This document shows positions 1 through 7,870 of a stretch of 9,243 bases of DNA, one piece after another (positions within the stretch are counted from its first letter, which is position 1; every line of letters begins with the position of its first letter). Below the pieces are notes generated by a model. It had not been told where the DNA came from. It saw nothing but the letters and a program-made list of their open reading frames with translations, and did no database searches. The translations under genes and the position numbers were made by a program. Origin of the DNA: Bacteroidota bacterium (GTDB lineage Bacteria > Bacteroidota > Bacteroidia > Chitinophagales > LD1); contig JAEYZB010000040.1 of NCBI GenBank assembly GCA_023428205.1, positions 1 through 9,243 on the forward strand, written 5' to 3'.

Positions 1-212
1 CTGTAACCCAAGGTGTTTGCTGCGATAAAAAAGATTCCGAAAATACCGATTCCTGTGAAGAAATAGGTGTTTATCAAAATGCTTGACCAAAAGCGGCTGT
101 GGTGATTTTCGGGATGCACGAAAAACGATAATAACGCCCCCACTACTCCTACTCCGATGAGGATATACAAAGTCTTTTTTATATTATCCGTAAACTCAAA
201 ACGTTCTGTCAT
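1..212 (-). CDS. actF: ActF, NrfD-like quinol-binding membrane subunit 2 of alternative complex III (partial, N-terminus only)
   Basis: An open frame starts at the ATG at 210-212 (minus strand) and runs off the left edge after 70 codons. It begins MTERFEFTDNIKKTLYILIG and has two hydrophobic segments, at about residues 13-33 and 44-66, separated by a short loop with a His pair (HPENHHSRFW). In the family, ActF is a roughly ten-helix membrane protein related to NrfD/PsrC and paralogous to ActC, and it sits in the cytoplasmic membrane as part of the ACIII core. It lies 30 nt downstream of actE, in the canonical last position of the act gene order. The call rests on this position plus the N-terminal helix and loop pattern, because most of the protein lies outside the window. 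There is no internal stop in the visible part. Confidence 0.85.
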   Translation of the reverse strand, partial: MTERFEFTDNIKKTLYILIGVGVVGALLSFFVHPENHHSRFWSSILINTYFFTGIGIFGIFFIAANTLGY

Positions 213-242
213 TTCGCTTATATTGAATTATTTTTTTGAATC

Positions 243-923
243 TTATTTTTTCTCTGTTTCTGCCGCAGCAATTGGGGCAACATTGCCTTCAATTCCTGCT
301 AAACTTTTAATGTAATGAATTACTTGCCATCTTTCCGTTACGCTCAATGAATATCCATAGCCGCCCATCATTCCTTTTCCATAGCTTACAGCATAAAAAG
401 AGTGTCCATCTTTGATTTCTGTCAAACGAGTTTTATAATTCGGTGGAACCGCTGTGTATGGGCCATCTCCTCCGTCAGCCAATACAATTAGATTACCTTG
501 TCCGTCTCCTGTTTCACCGTGGCAATTCACGCAATGAATAGCATATATTTTTTTTCCTGCATCTTTATTTTCTTGTGTAAAAGGAAGAGGATTTTTGATT
601 GCAGAGCCCGCATAATCATATTCTTCTTGCCATTTAGCCGCATCATGGGCGAAGTGATTCTTAGCAGTATAAGAAAGTAAATAAGCAGAATTAGTTCTGA
701 TTGTTTCGTCTTCCGGAATCCAACCACGCGGAATAGTTCCCTTCACCGGTTTACGCACCTCAATACTGTCTCCATCTTCATTCACAATCGGGCTTTCATC
801 GTATGTTTCATACGCTCGGGAATACGTCATATCCGGCATATAAACATGCCCCGGTTTTTTAATGTCATGGCTGCACGAACTCACGGCAAGCACTACAACA
901 GCGATATATATTAATTTTTTCAT
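243..923 (-). CDS. actE: ActE, monohaem cytochrome c lipoprotein of alternative complex III
   Basis: This 226-residue protein starts with a lipoprotein signal peptide: a short KK n-region, a hydrophobic core, and the lipobox V-S-S-C with Cys17 as the predicted lipidated residue. It should therefore be membrane-anchored and face the periplasm. A single c-type haem site, CVNCH, is at residues 131-135. The GKGMMGGYG segment (183-191) supplies the likely axial methionine (Met185 or Met186), followed by a C-terminal helix (TERWQVIHYIKSL) typical of class I cytochromes c. Residues 18-120 are a linker-like N-terminal region rich in Pro and charged residues. In ACIII, ActE binds the periplasmic side and is a candidate electron exit to the oxidase. 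The gene is 12 nt from actD and 30 nt from actF. The start is fixed by the signal peptide. Confidence 0.95.
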   Translation of the reverse strand: MKKLIYIAVVVLAVSSCSHDIKKPGHVYMPDMTYSRAYETYDESPIVNEDGDSIEVRKPVKGTIPRGWIPEDETIRTNSAYLLSYTAKNHFAHDAAKWQEEYDYAGSAIKNPLPFTQENKDAGKKIYAIHCVNCHGETGDGQGNLIVLADGGDGPYTAVPPNYKTRLTEIKDGHSFYAVSYGKGMMGGYGYSLSVTERWQVIHYIKSLAGIEGNVAPIAAAETEKK

Positions 924-935
924 TCCTCTATTAAA

Positions 936-1478
936 TTATTCGTTGTCAGAAAATATACGTTTTTTTACTTCAACAGCACCTTGTCCATTCAACAACGTTT
1001 TCAGATGCTCTACCTCTGCGTCTGTTTTTCCCTCAATGTCAAAAACCAAAGCAAAACGATCATCTGTAGTACGTGTATCGAAAATACGTGGTACATAACC
1101 TGGGAAAAGTTTGTTACGAACGCAATAAGTCAAAAACATCCCTACTGCAGCAAACAACACTGTCAACTCAAACGTAACGGGGATGAATGAAGGTACCGGC
1201 CAATATGGTTTACCTCCGAAGTTTGTCGGATAGTCTGTAGCCATTACCCACGTCATTACCGAGAATGCAAAAGTTGTACCCGTTGCACCAAACAAGAAAC
1301 CGGCTGTATGTAAGCGCGTGTCGCGGTAGCCCAAGGCAGCCTCCATTCCATGAACAGGAAACGGAGTCAGCGTTTCATAAATTTCCACTCCATCGTGACG
1401 AATATGCTCTATGGCGTGAAGAAAAACTTCTTCGTGGTCCCACAATCCTAAAAGGAAATTATTGCTCTGATTTGCCAT
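936..1478 (-). CDS. actD: ActD, DUF3341 membrane subunit of alternative complex III
   Basis: This 180-residue protein has a cytoplasm-like N-terminal domain (about 1-55, with a conserved-looking PFPVHGMEAALG stretch at 39-50), two transmembrane helices at about 57-80 and 98-120, and a C-terminal domain (about 125-180) that ends in an acidic tail. This is the layout of the DUF3341 family, called quinol:cytochrome c oxidoreductase membrane protein in Bacteroidota. It carries no haem or cluster motif. In the complex it is a structural membrane subunit that packs against the NrfD-like subunits; a direct redox role is not expected. It lies 25 nt downstream of actC and 12 nt upstream of actE, which fits one transcript. 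The ATG start puts MANQSNNFLLGLWDHEE at the N-terminus, in line with the family. Confidence 0.95.
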   Translation of the reverse strand: MANQSNNFLLGLWDHEEVFLHAIEHIRHDGVEIYETLTPFPVHGMEAALGYRDTRLHTAGFLFGATGTTFAFSVMTWVMATDYPTNFGGKPYWPVPSFIPVTFELTVLFAAVGMFLTYCVRNKLFPGYVPRIFDTRTTDDRFALVFDIEGKTDAEVEHLKTLLNGQGAVEVKKRIFSDNE

Positions 1479-1503
1479 TATATTGTGCTATTGAATGATT
1501 AAA

Positions 1504-2949
1504 TTATTTCGCGTCTTTATCTAAAATTCCAAATGTAACATGTCCAACAAATCCCCCTTCTTTTCCTTCTTTCAATGCTCTTTCGTGTTTCGCAGCTTCT
1601 GATGCTACTCTAAAGATAGACTTCACCTCAGCGATAGCGATAACCGGGAAGAAACGGCAGAACAACAAGAATAAGGTCATAAACACGCCTATTGAACCAA
1701 CATAAATTCCCATATCTACCCATGTTGGTGTAAAGTAATTCCATGATGATGGCAAGAAGTCATCTGCCAATGATGTTACGATGATTACAAAACGTTCGAA
1801 CCACATACCGATATTCACGAAAATTGAAAGGATAAATGTAATCCACAAATTTCTGCGGAACGGTTTGAACCAATATAACTGCGGAGAAAGAACGTTACAA
1901 CTCATCATCCAAGCGTAAGCCCACCAATATTTACCGAATACGCGATTATAAAAGGCAAACTGTTCGTACAAATAACCGGAGTACCATGCAATGAATAACT
2001 CTGTAATATATGCAATACCCACGATAGAACCTGTCAAAACGATTACTTTGTTCATCGATTCAATATGGTTAATCGTGATGTAGTCTTCTAATTTGAAAAC
2101 AATGCGGACAATCAACATCAATGTCTCCACCATCGCAAACCCGGAGAAAATCGCACCCGCAACGAAGTACGGAGGGAAGATGGTCGTGTGCCAACCCGGA
2201 ATTACTGAAGTTGCGAAGTCAAAAGATACAATGGTGTGAACCGACAATACCAATGGTGTCGAAAGACCTGCCAACACTAATGACAAGGATTCAAAACGTT
2301 GCCATTGTTTAGCTGTACCCGTCCAACCGAATGAAAGAATATTGTAAATCGTTTTGCGAACTTTCCCTTTTGCACGGTCGCGGATTGTTCCAAAGTCAGG
2401 CATCAATCCCGAATACCAAAACAAAACGGAAACTGTAAAGTATGTTGAGATTGCAAATACGTCCCACAACAACGGAGAGTTAAAGTTTACCCACAATGGA
2501 CCACGTGTGTTCGGATAAGGGAAGATGAAGAATGCCATCCATACGCGCCCCATGTGAAACACAGGAAACATACCGGCACAAATTACCGCAAAAATTGTCA
2601 TCGCCTCTGCCGCACGGTTAATACCTGTACGGTAACGCATACGGAACAACAATAAGATTGCAGAAATCAACGTTCCCGCGTGACCAATACCAACCCACCA
2701 TACGAAGTTGGTAATATCCCAAGCCCAATCCACTGTTTTGTTCAATCCCCACGTTCCGATACCGTAATAAACGGTGTAAGTCAAACAGAACACAAAGAAA
2801 GCCGCCAAAGAACCAAAGATGGCGAGCATCAACCACCAACCTTTGTACGTTTTTTCTGTAGGACCAACTATATCATCTGTAATTTTGGTGTAGTTTTTAT
2901 CTAACCCATTGATGAGCGGCTCCCTAAAATCTGATTCGTATGCGTGCAT
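1504..2949 (-). CDS. actC: ActC, NrfD/PsrC-like quinol-binding membrane subunit 1 of alternative complex III
   Basis: This 481-residue integral membrane protein has about ten hydrophobic helices, at roughly residues 38-62, 80-102, 116-140, 160-181, 225-247, 256-285, 302-323, 339-360, 367-392 and 411-435, and a charged cytoplasmic-type tail. The polar residues inside helices include the GIGHAGTL motif (87-94), His132 in FHMGRVW, Asp163 in LLWDVFA, and His238 and Asp244 in SVHTIVSFDFA. His132 and Asp163 are my candidates for the quinol-site pair, by inference from spacing in the family and not by alignment. NrfD-type proteins bind quinol near the periplasmic face, and ActC is the subunit that sits under the ActB iron-sulphur domain. 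The gene follows actB after 46 nt and precedes actD by 25 nt. Its length is normal for the family and no damage is visible. Confidence 0.96.
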   Translation of the reverse strand: MHAYESDFREPLINGLDKNYTKITDDIVGPTEKTYKGWWLMLAIFGSLAAFFVFCLTYTVYYGIGTWGLNKTVDWAWDITNFVWWVGIGHAGTLISAILLLFRMRYRTGINRAAEAMTIFAVICAGMFPVFHMGRVWMAFFIFPYPNTRGPLWVNFNSPLLWDVFAISTYFTVSVLFWYSGLMPDFGTIRDRAKGKVRKTIYNILSFGWTGTAKQWQRFESLSLVLAGLSTPLVLSVHTIVSFDFATSVIPGWHTTIFPPYFVAGAIFSGFAMVETLMLIVRIVFKLEDYITINHIESMNKVIVLTGSIVGIAYITELFIAWYSGYLYEQFAFYNRVFGKYWWAYAWMMSCNVLSPQLYWFKPFRRNLWITFILSIFVNIGMWFERFVIIVTSLADDFLPSSWNYFTPTWVDMGIYVGSIGVFMTLFLLFCRFFPVIAIAEVKSIFRVASEAAKHERALKEGKEGGFVGHVTFGILDKDAK

Positions 2950-2995
2950 CGTTTCTAAAAATTATGTTATTCAAATTTTTTGTTCAATACTGTTT

Positions 2996-5900
2996 TTATG
3001 CTTTAGAAGCCTCGCGGTTTCTCACTTTCGTTAAATAAAGGACATTCGGCATCGTGTGCAATTCTTCTACCACACCGAACGCTCTTTCATCATTCATTTC
3101 TTGATGAACTCGACTTACTTTGTCGTTTCTATCGCCAAATTTAATCGCTCCGGTAGTACAAGCGTTTTCACAAGCAGTAGAAATATCTCCGTCTTTCAAA
3201 GGACGGTTTTCTTTCTTAGCACCTAATTTACCCTCTTGAATTCTTTGTACACAGAAAGAACATTTTTCGATTACCCCACGTGAACGAACAGTCACATCAG
3301 GATTCAAAACCATCCTCGTCAATGAAGATTGCAATTCTAAAGTGGTTCCTGTCATGACATCATCACCTACCCACGATTTTCCTACTTTGTTATCTGTAAA
3401 GCTATCCGCTCCTTGGAAATCGTACCAGTTAAAACGTCTTACTTTATAAGGACAGTTATTTGCGCAATAGCGAGTACCAATACAACGATTGTACGCCATT
3501 TGGTTCAAACCTTCCGAAGAGTGGTTAGTTGCCGAAACCGGACAAACGTTTTCGCAAGGCGCGTTATCGCAATGCTGACACATCATCGGTTGGAACACCA
3601 CGTCTAATTTATCAGGATCTAGCGTTTCTGCTCCACCCTCAATCATTTCGTTGTATGTAAAGTAGCGGTCAATACGCAACCAATGCATTTCGCGTGAACG
3701 AACCACTTGGGCTTTACCCACAACAGGAACGTTATTTTCAATATTACAAGCTGTAACACATGCGCCACAACCAACACAACTGTTCAAGTCCACGGTCAAA
3801 GTCCAATGATGACCCGGTTTCGTGTGATCGTAATACAACGTAACCATTTTCTCTAAAATATCTGCACGATCTGTATTCCCTGCATATGGATTTTCAGCAT
3901 ATTCCGGCAAAGTAGTTTCTTTCACTACCCCACGTCTTTTCACGCCAGACAATCCCTTTAATACAATGTTATGGTGTGTTTGTGTAATCGCCACTTTTTG
4001 AGTTTCAGAAGTAACTTTTACCGTAGCTTTTGTCGTGTACGAAAAAGCATTACCTAACAACGGATAAGCATTTGCGCCCACTTTCAATTCATCGTGATTC
4101 ACCACAGTACGACCGTAGCCCAAAGCAATACCAAAAGAACCTTCTGCTTGCCCCGGAACTGCGACTGCAGGCAATTTGATTGTTTTACCGTTTGCTGTTA
4201 CCTCAACCACAGAGTAATCTTTCAACTCCAGGTCATTTTTTATGCCATTTTTCTTCGCCCAACTTATCGGAACACTTACGTAGTTATCCCAAGTTACTTT
4301 CGTAATCGGATCCGGATTTTCTTGCAAATAAGGATTATCTGCCCAAAAACCATTTCCGATATTCAACGATTCGTAGAATTTCACTTGCACCGCGTCCGTT
4401 CCTGAATAACTTGCCAATACAGCGTTGGCTGCTGTATCAACTACTCCCCCATTGAACGAAGCCTCGCTTCCTGTACCCGCCAAAACTTCACCATCATGCA
4501 CCGCGATATCCCAAAATCCTTCGAAGCCTGTATATCTACTTTGTTTCGGATAGACGTTAGTATTCCAATTTTTTCTGATATACTCATAAAAATCAGGAGT
4601 TGCATTGCCAGCAAACTTCAACAACGTTTCTTGGGCTTGACGCGTATCAAATAATTTTGTGATAGTTGGCTGACCGATGTTATAAACTCCTTTTTTAGGA
4701 GAAAGGTCATTCCATGCTTCCAACCAGTGACTATCAGGCAACACGTATTGAGAAGCAACCGAAGTTTCATCTCTTCGTTCGCTGAAAGAAACCGTCAATT
4801 CCGCTTTTTTCAACGCTTCTGCCAATTTATCGGCTTGTGGATGTGTAAACAATGGATTGCTATTGTAGAAAATAACGGCTTTAATCGCACCACTGTTCAA
4901 GCCATCCAACAAGTCCAAAGCTGCTTTATCAGAGCCTTGGCGAGTGTTATATGCCGAAGCAAACGAAATTGTTTTTCCGTAATTGCCCAAGAAATCATTA
5001 ATTGCGTTTACTACGATTTGTGTATTCGCATCGTTTGAACCGCTAACTACGATAGACTCGCCTTTCGCCCCCAACAATTCAGCCGCAACAGCTTTCAATT
5101 TTGCATTTTTCGGAGTTCCTCCTTTCAATGCTGTGAGTAAATCTACTGCTGCCGTTTCTTCTTCATTTGGAGTTACAGTAACACGTTTGTCCGCATTTGC
5201 ACCGGTCATACTCAAAACCGATTCAATTTGAATGTGGCGCGACATTGTTTTTTTGTCTTTGCTCACTTTGCGGTTTACGGCCCAACCTGCCGAAAATTCT
5301 TCCGGAGAAACCCAAGTTCCCAAGAAGTCAGCACCCAAGCCCACTATTACCTTTGCTTTTTCAAAACTGTAAGACGGAATCGTACGCTGACCAAATGTTT
5401 TTTCGTTTGCGTCCAAAATTCCATTGTAAGAAATTGCATCGTTTACCAAATGTACTGCACCGAAAGCCGATTTGAATTCGTCAATGGCTGCTTGTGTAGA
5501 TGGAGATGCGATCGTAGAAGTATAAAGAGCGATTTTCCCTCCTGCTGCTTTAACCGCTTGTAATTTCGCCAATACTTCCGCATCCGCTTTTTCCCAAGTG
5601 ATTTTTTCATTTCCACGATATGGTGCTGTATAGCGCGCACCATCATACAAACTCAACACGGAAGCCTGCGCTCGTGCACTGCTTCCTCCTTTATTGATAG
5701 AAGATAATTTATTCCCGTCAATTTTAATCGGACGTCCCTCGCGAGTGCGAACCACTACCGAAGCAAATTCTCCTCCCTGAATAAATGCAGAAGCATAATA
5801 GTTGGCTACGCCCGGAGTTACCTCTTCGGGTTTCAACGCATAAGGAATCGATTTGCGAACAGGTGTTTCGCAGGCTGAAGCGATAGTAGCGGCTGTAACG

Positions 5901-6073
5901 CTAAATCCAAGCATTTTTAAAAAGTCTCTGCGATTGGTTGCGCCTTCTGTTACAATCGGTTCGGTAACCGCACTCAACACCGGCAAATCATTCGCAAATT
6001 CTTTTTCTGCCTTCGCTACGAAAGCAGGATTTTGCTCCAACTCTTCAATTCCTTTCCAATATTGTTTTTCCAT
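2996..6073 (-). CDS. actB: ActB, molybdopterin-oxidoreductase-like iron-sulphur subunit of alternative complex III
   Basis: This 1025-residue protein fuses a molybdopterin-oxidoreductase-like domain (about 80-740) to a four-cluster ferredoxin-like domain (about 750-1020). A twin-arginine motif, NRRDFLKMLG, is at 47-56, preceded by an unusual 46-residue extension. This is the extended Tat domain known from Bacteroidota ActB (annotated there as TAT-variant-translocated molybdopterin oxidoreductase). The following ASAC (Cys68) could be a lipidation site. Cluster ligands are Cys766/769/772/776, Cys832/835/840/844, Cys864/870/874 and Cys938/941/968/972. The third set has Thr867 where a fourth Cys would sit, which predicts one [3Fe-4S] and three [4Fe-4S] clusters, as reported for ACIII. 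Family members bind no molybdenum cofactor in the first domain. The protein should lie on the periplasmic side and carry electrons from ActC to ActA. It is 58 nt downstream of actA. Confidence 0.97.
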   Translation of the reverse strand: MEKQYWKGIEELEQNPAFVAKAEKEFANDLPVLSAVTEPIVTEGATNRRDFLKMLGFSVTAATIASACETPVRKSIPYALKPEEVTPGVANYYASAFIQGGEFASVVVRTREGRPIKIDGNKLSSINKGGSSARAQASVLSLYDGARYTAPYRGNEKITWEKADAEVLAKLQAVKAAGGKIALYTSTIASPSTQAAIDEFKSAFGAVHLVNDAISYNGILDANEKTFGQRTIPSYSFEKAKVIVGLGADFLGTWVSPEEFSAGWAVNRKVSKDKKTMSRHIQIESVLSMTGANADKRVTVTPNEEETAAVDLLTALKGGTPKNAKLKAVAAELLGAKGESIVVSGSNDANTQIVVNAINDFLGNYGKTISFASAYNTRQGSDKAALDLLDGLNSGAIKAVIFYNSNPLFTHPQADKLAEALKKAELTVSFSERRDETSVASQYVLPDSHWLEAWNDLSPKKGVYNIGQPTITKLFDTRQAQETLLKFAGNATPDFYEYIRKNWNTNVYPKQSRYTGFEGFWDIAVHDGEVLAGTGSEASFNGGVVDTAANAVLASYSGTDAVQVKFYESLNIGNGFWADNPYLQENPDPITKVTWDNYVSVPISWAKKNGIKNDLELKDYSVVEVTANGKTIKLPAVAVPGQAEGSFGIALGYGRTVVNHDELKVGANAYPLLGNAFSYTTKATVKVTSETQKVAITQTHHNIVLKGLSGVKRRGVVKETTLPEYAENPYAGNTDRADILEKMVTLYYDHTKPGHHWTLTVDLNSCVGCGACVTACNIENNVPVVGKAQVVRSREMHWLRIDRYFTYNEMIEGGAETLDPDKLDVVFQPMMCQHCDNAPCENVCPVSATNHSSEGLNQMAYNRCIGTRYCANNCPYKVRRFNWYDFQGADSFTDNKVGKSWVGDDVMTGTTLELQSSLTRMVLNPDVTVRSRGVIEKCSFCVQRIQEGKLGAKKENRPLKDGDISTACENACTTGAIKFGDRNDKVSRVHQEMNDERAFGVVEELHTMPNVLYLTKVRNREASKA

Positions 6074-6131
6074 ATTTATTGGGGTGATATTCCTTTAAAA
6101 ATTCTTTTTCCTTTGGGATTCAGTTCAGCTT

Positions 6132-7412
6132 TTAATAGTGACATTTCGCACATTCCGTACCACCGATTTTCTCTACGGTCACTTTGTCAATCTCTTTATT
6201 TTTCAATTGCTCGTGCAATTTTTCATACGTGCTGTAGTAGTTATTCCCTGCAAACTGTACTTCCGTTTGACGGTGACAGTTCACGCACCAACCCATTGAA
6301 AGCGGTGCAAACTGATACAACTCGCGCATCGTTTCCACAGGTCCGTGACACGTTTGACAAGCTACTTTCCCTGCTACAACGTGTTGAGAGTGATTGAAGT
6401 AAACATGGTCAGGAAGGTTGTGAATACGTACCCACTGAACAGGTTTTGCAGGTTTTGTGTAAGCCTGAGTTTTCACATCCCAACCCACTGCATCGTAGAT
6501 TTTCGCGATTTCTTCTGTACCGTACAATGATCCCTTCTGAACGTTTTTGTGACAATTCATACAAGTATTCAATGATGGAATGCCGGCTGTTTTTCCTTTC
6601 GCTGCTGAAGAGTGACAGTATTGGCAGTCAATTTTATGTGTTCCTGCGTGCAAATCGTGCGGGAATTTAATCGGCTGTGTCGGTTGGTATCCTTGTTGGC
6701 GACCCAAGCGAATTGCACTATCTGCCAACTGAAAACCACCCCAAACAAGTGCAATTAAAACTACAGCAATGATGAATTTCGTATTCTTATAAAAAGGCGT
6801 TGATTTTGTTTCAACTCCACCTTGTGCTTTTTCTACAGCACGGTCTAATTTCTTAGTAATTCCGACCAAGATAGCCGCTAAAACAAATAACAATCCAATA
6901 AATAAATACAATACCGTATTATCTTCTTTTGGCTCTTCGCCCGCTTTCGGTGCAGTAGCTTCAGCAGGTTTTGCTGCCGAACCTAACGTAGAATTATCTA
7001 CATATAATAGAATCTTGTCAATATCTTCGTCTTTCAATGTCGGGAACAAGTTCATTTGCGATGGTGAGAAATTACCCATCTCTACCGCATAAGCATACTT
7101 TGCATTTACCGGAGTATTCCAGTTTTTAATCCAAAGATACAACCACTCTTTGCCTGATTTCCCTTGGTGGCTGCCTGCCGCCTCCCAGCGACCCAAAACC
7201 CCAGCAAGCGCAGGGCCGGTCCCCGCCTGTGTCGGGTTGTGGCAGCTTGCGCAATTCGCTTTAAACAATGCTTTTCCTTCAGCTACTTGCGCAGCATCAA
7301 CGGCATAAGCCGAAGAAGCCATCAACAAAAAAAGTGCTGAAAATACCGTTGTAATCGTGTGTTTGGCTGTTCGCCAGTGTATTCTATTAACCATCTTCAA
7401 TGCTATTGTCAT
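6132..7412 (-). CDS. actA: ActA, six-haem membrane-anchored cytochrome c of alternative complex III
   Basis: Counted from the ATG at 7410-7412 the protein has 426 residues. Residues 1-37 are a signal peptide ending in AYA. A monohaem cytochrome c domain follows, with CASCH at 54-58 and likely axial Met120 (SQMNLFPTL). Two transmembrane helices, at about 167-185 and 211-230, are joined by a basic cytoplasmic loop. The C-terminal part is a pentahaem domain with CQYCH 263-267, CMNCH 284-288, CQTCH 352-356, CVNCH 376-380 and CAKCH 421-425, the last one residue from the end. Two helices put both haem domains in the periplasm. In ACIII, ActA takes electrons from ActB. The start is uncertain: an in-frame GTG at 7466 lies upstream of the likely promoter and is unlikely; the ATG at 7394 would give a more typical 31-residue signal peptide. 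It is the first gene of the operon. Confidence 0.95.
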   Translation of the reverse strand: MTIALKMVNRIHWRTAKHTITTVFSALFLLMASSAYAVDAAQVAEGKALFKANCASCHNPTQAGTGPALAGVLGRWEAAGSHQGKSGKEWLYLWIKNWNTPVNAKYAYAVEMGNFSPSQMNLFPTLKDEDIDKILLYVDNSTLGSAAKPAEATAPKAGEEPKEDNTVLYLFIGLLFVLAAILVGITKKLDRAVEKAQGGVETKSTPFYKNTKFIIAVVLIALVWGGFQLADSAIRLGRQQGYQPTQPIKFPHDLHAGTHKIDCQYCHSSAAKGKTAGIPSLNTCMNCHKNVQKGSLYGTEEIAKIYDAVGWDVKTQAYTKPAKPVQWVRIHNLPDHVYFNHSQHVVAGKVACQTCHGPVETMRELYQFAPLSMGWCVNCHRQTEVQFAGNNYYSTYEKLHEQLKNKEIDKVTVEKIGGTECAKCHY

Positions 7413-7432
7413 GGATTTGTCAAAAGACGGGG

Positions 7433-7462
7433 CAAATATATATGCGATTAAGACAAAAACAA
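7433..7462 (-). promoter_or_regulatory. Predicted Bacteroidota-type promoter of the act operon
   Basis: On the minus strand, TTG (7462-7460) is followed after 19 nt by TATATTTG (7440-7433). This is an exact match to the Bacteroidota -33/-7 consensus TTG...TAnnTTTG with a usual spacing. A transcript starting about 5-7 nt further on, near 7427, would have a leader of about 15 nt to the ATG at 7412 or about 33 nt to the ATG at 7394. The site lies directly before the first gene of the operon. No operator-like palindrome is visible around it. The call is by motif only. Confidence 0.65.
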
Positions 7463-7870
7463 GCACTTTGGAAATTTAATTTTCGGTGATGTCTATTCGT
7501 TAAAACACAACAAGCATAAGCATTTATAGGACTTCCAAGTCTAATTAGAGCGATTCTAAATTTCGCAAGTTATCCACAACCAATTCAAAATGTAGTGATA
7601 AAACCGAAGATGGTCAAAAAAACACGGAGGGAAAAAAAGAACTTCTCCTTTAATCAGTGACCTCTTCCGGAAAGAATTATGAACTGGGTGAAAAAAACGA
7701 GCAGTTTGTCAATGCAAAAGCCAATGATATAGTTGTCTGACGTAACGCCTCTTTCTTATGAGGCTCACTGGGCGCAAGTGTTTTCTACTTATTTATCATC
7801 TATCATCTCGAGGCTCGAAACAATCTTCAAATAGTGATTCAAGTCGAAACGAGGTGCAATCAACAAGCCA
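7463..7870. other. Intergenic stretch of about 400 nt without a convincing gene
   Basis: This gap separates the alpha/beta hydrolase gene from the act promoter. Open frames here on either strand are short or are extensions of the hydrolase gene's shadow, and none shows a recognisable protein. The gap holds a perfect DnaA-box sequence (7570-7578), a purine-rich run (7617-7640), an open plus-strand stretch of 28 codons ending at the TGA at 7738-7740 that reads like a hydrophilic protein tail, a weak 5-bp hairpin (7747-7764) and two copies of GAGGCTC 50 nt apart (7760-7766 and 7810-7816). It also has to contain the 3' end of the hydrolase transcript, but no clear intrinsic terminator is visible. 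Confidence 0.6.
7570..7578 (+). promoter_or_regulatory. Perfect DnaA-box sequence (TTATCCACA), isolated
   Basis: TTATCCACA matches the strict DnaA-binding consensus TTATNCACA. It lies in noncoding DNA about 110 nt upstream of the predicted act promoter. I saw no second close match nearby, no AT-rich unwinding element arranged with it, and no dnaA or other replication gene in the window, so an origin is not supported. It could be a titration or regulatory site for DnaA, or chance. Confidence 0.3.

Noticed and set aside
4094..5563. Several plus-strand open frames of 80-111 codons antisense to actB
   Set aside because: They mirror the codon use of actB, have no domain or signal, and overlap each other in different frames.
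2996..6073. ActB as a catalytic molybdoenzyme such as polysulphide, thiosulphate or nitrate reductase
   Set aside because: The gene order actA-F, the fusion of the molybdopterin-like and ferredoxin domains, and the neighbouring multihaem ActA, DUF3341 and second NrfD subunit all point to ACIII, whose ActB does not hold the cofactor.
7747..7764. Hairpin GCCTC-8 nt-GAGGC in the gap downstream of the hydrolase, considered as its terminator
   Set aside because: The stem is only 5 bp with an 8-nt loop, and no T-run follows on either strand.
7463..7870. Replication origin, because of the DnaA box and A/T-rich DNA
   Set aside because: Only one box is present, with no clustered repeats and no dnaA, dnaN or similar neighbour.
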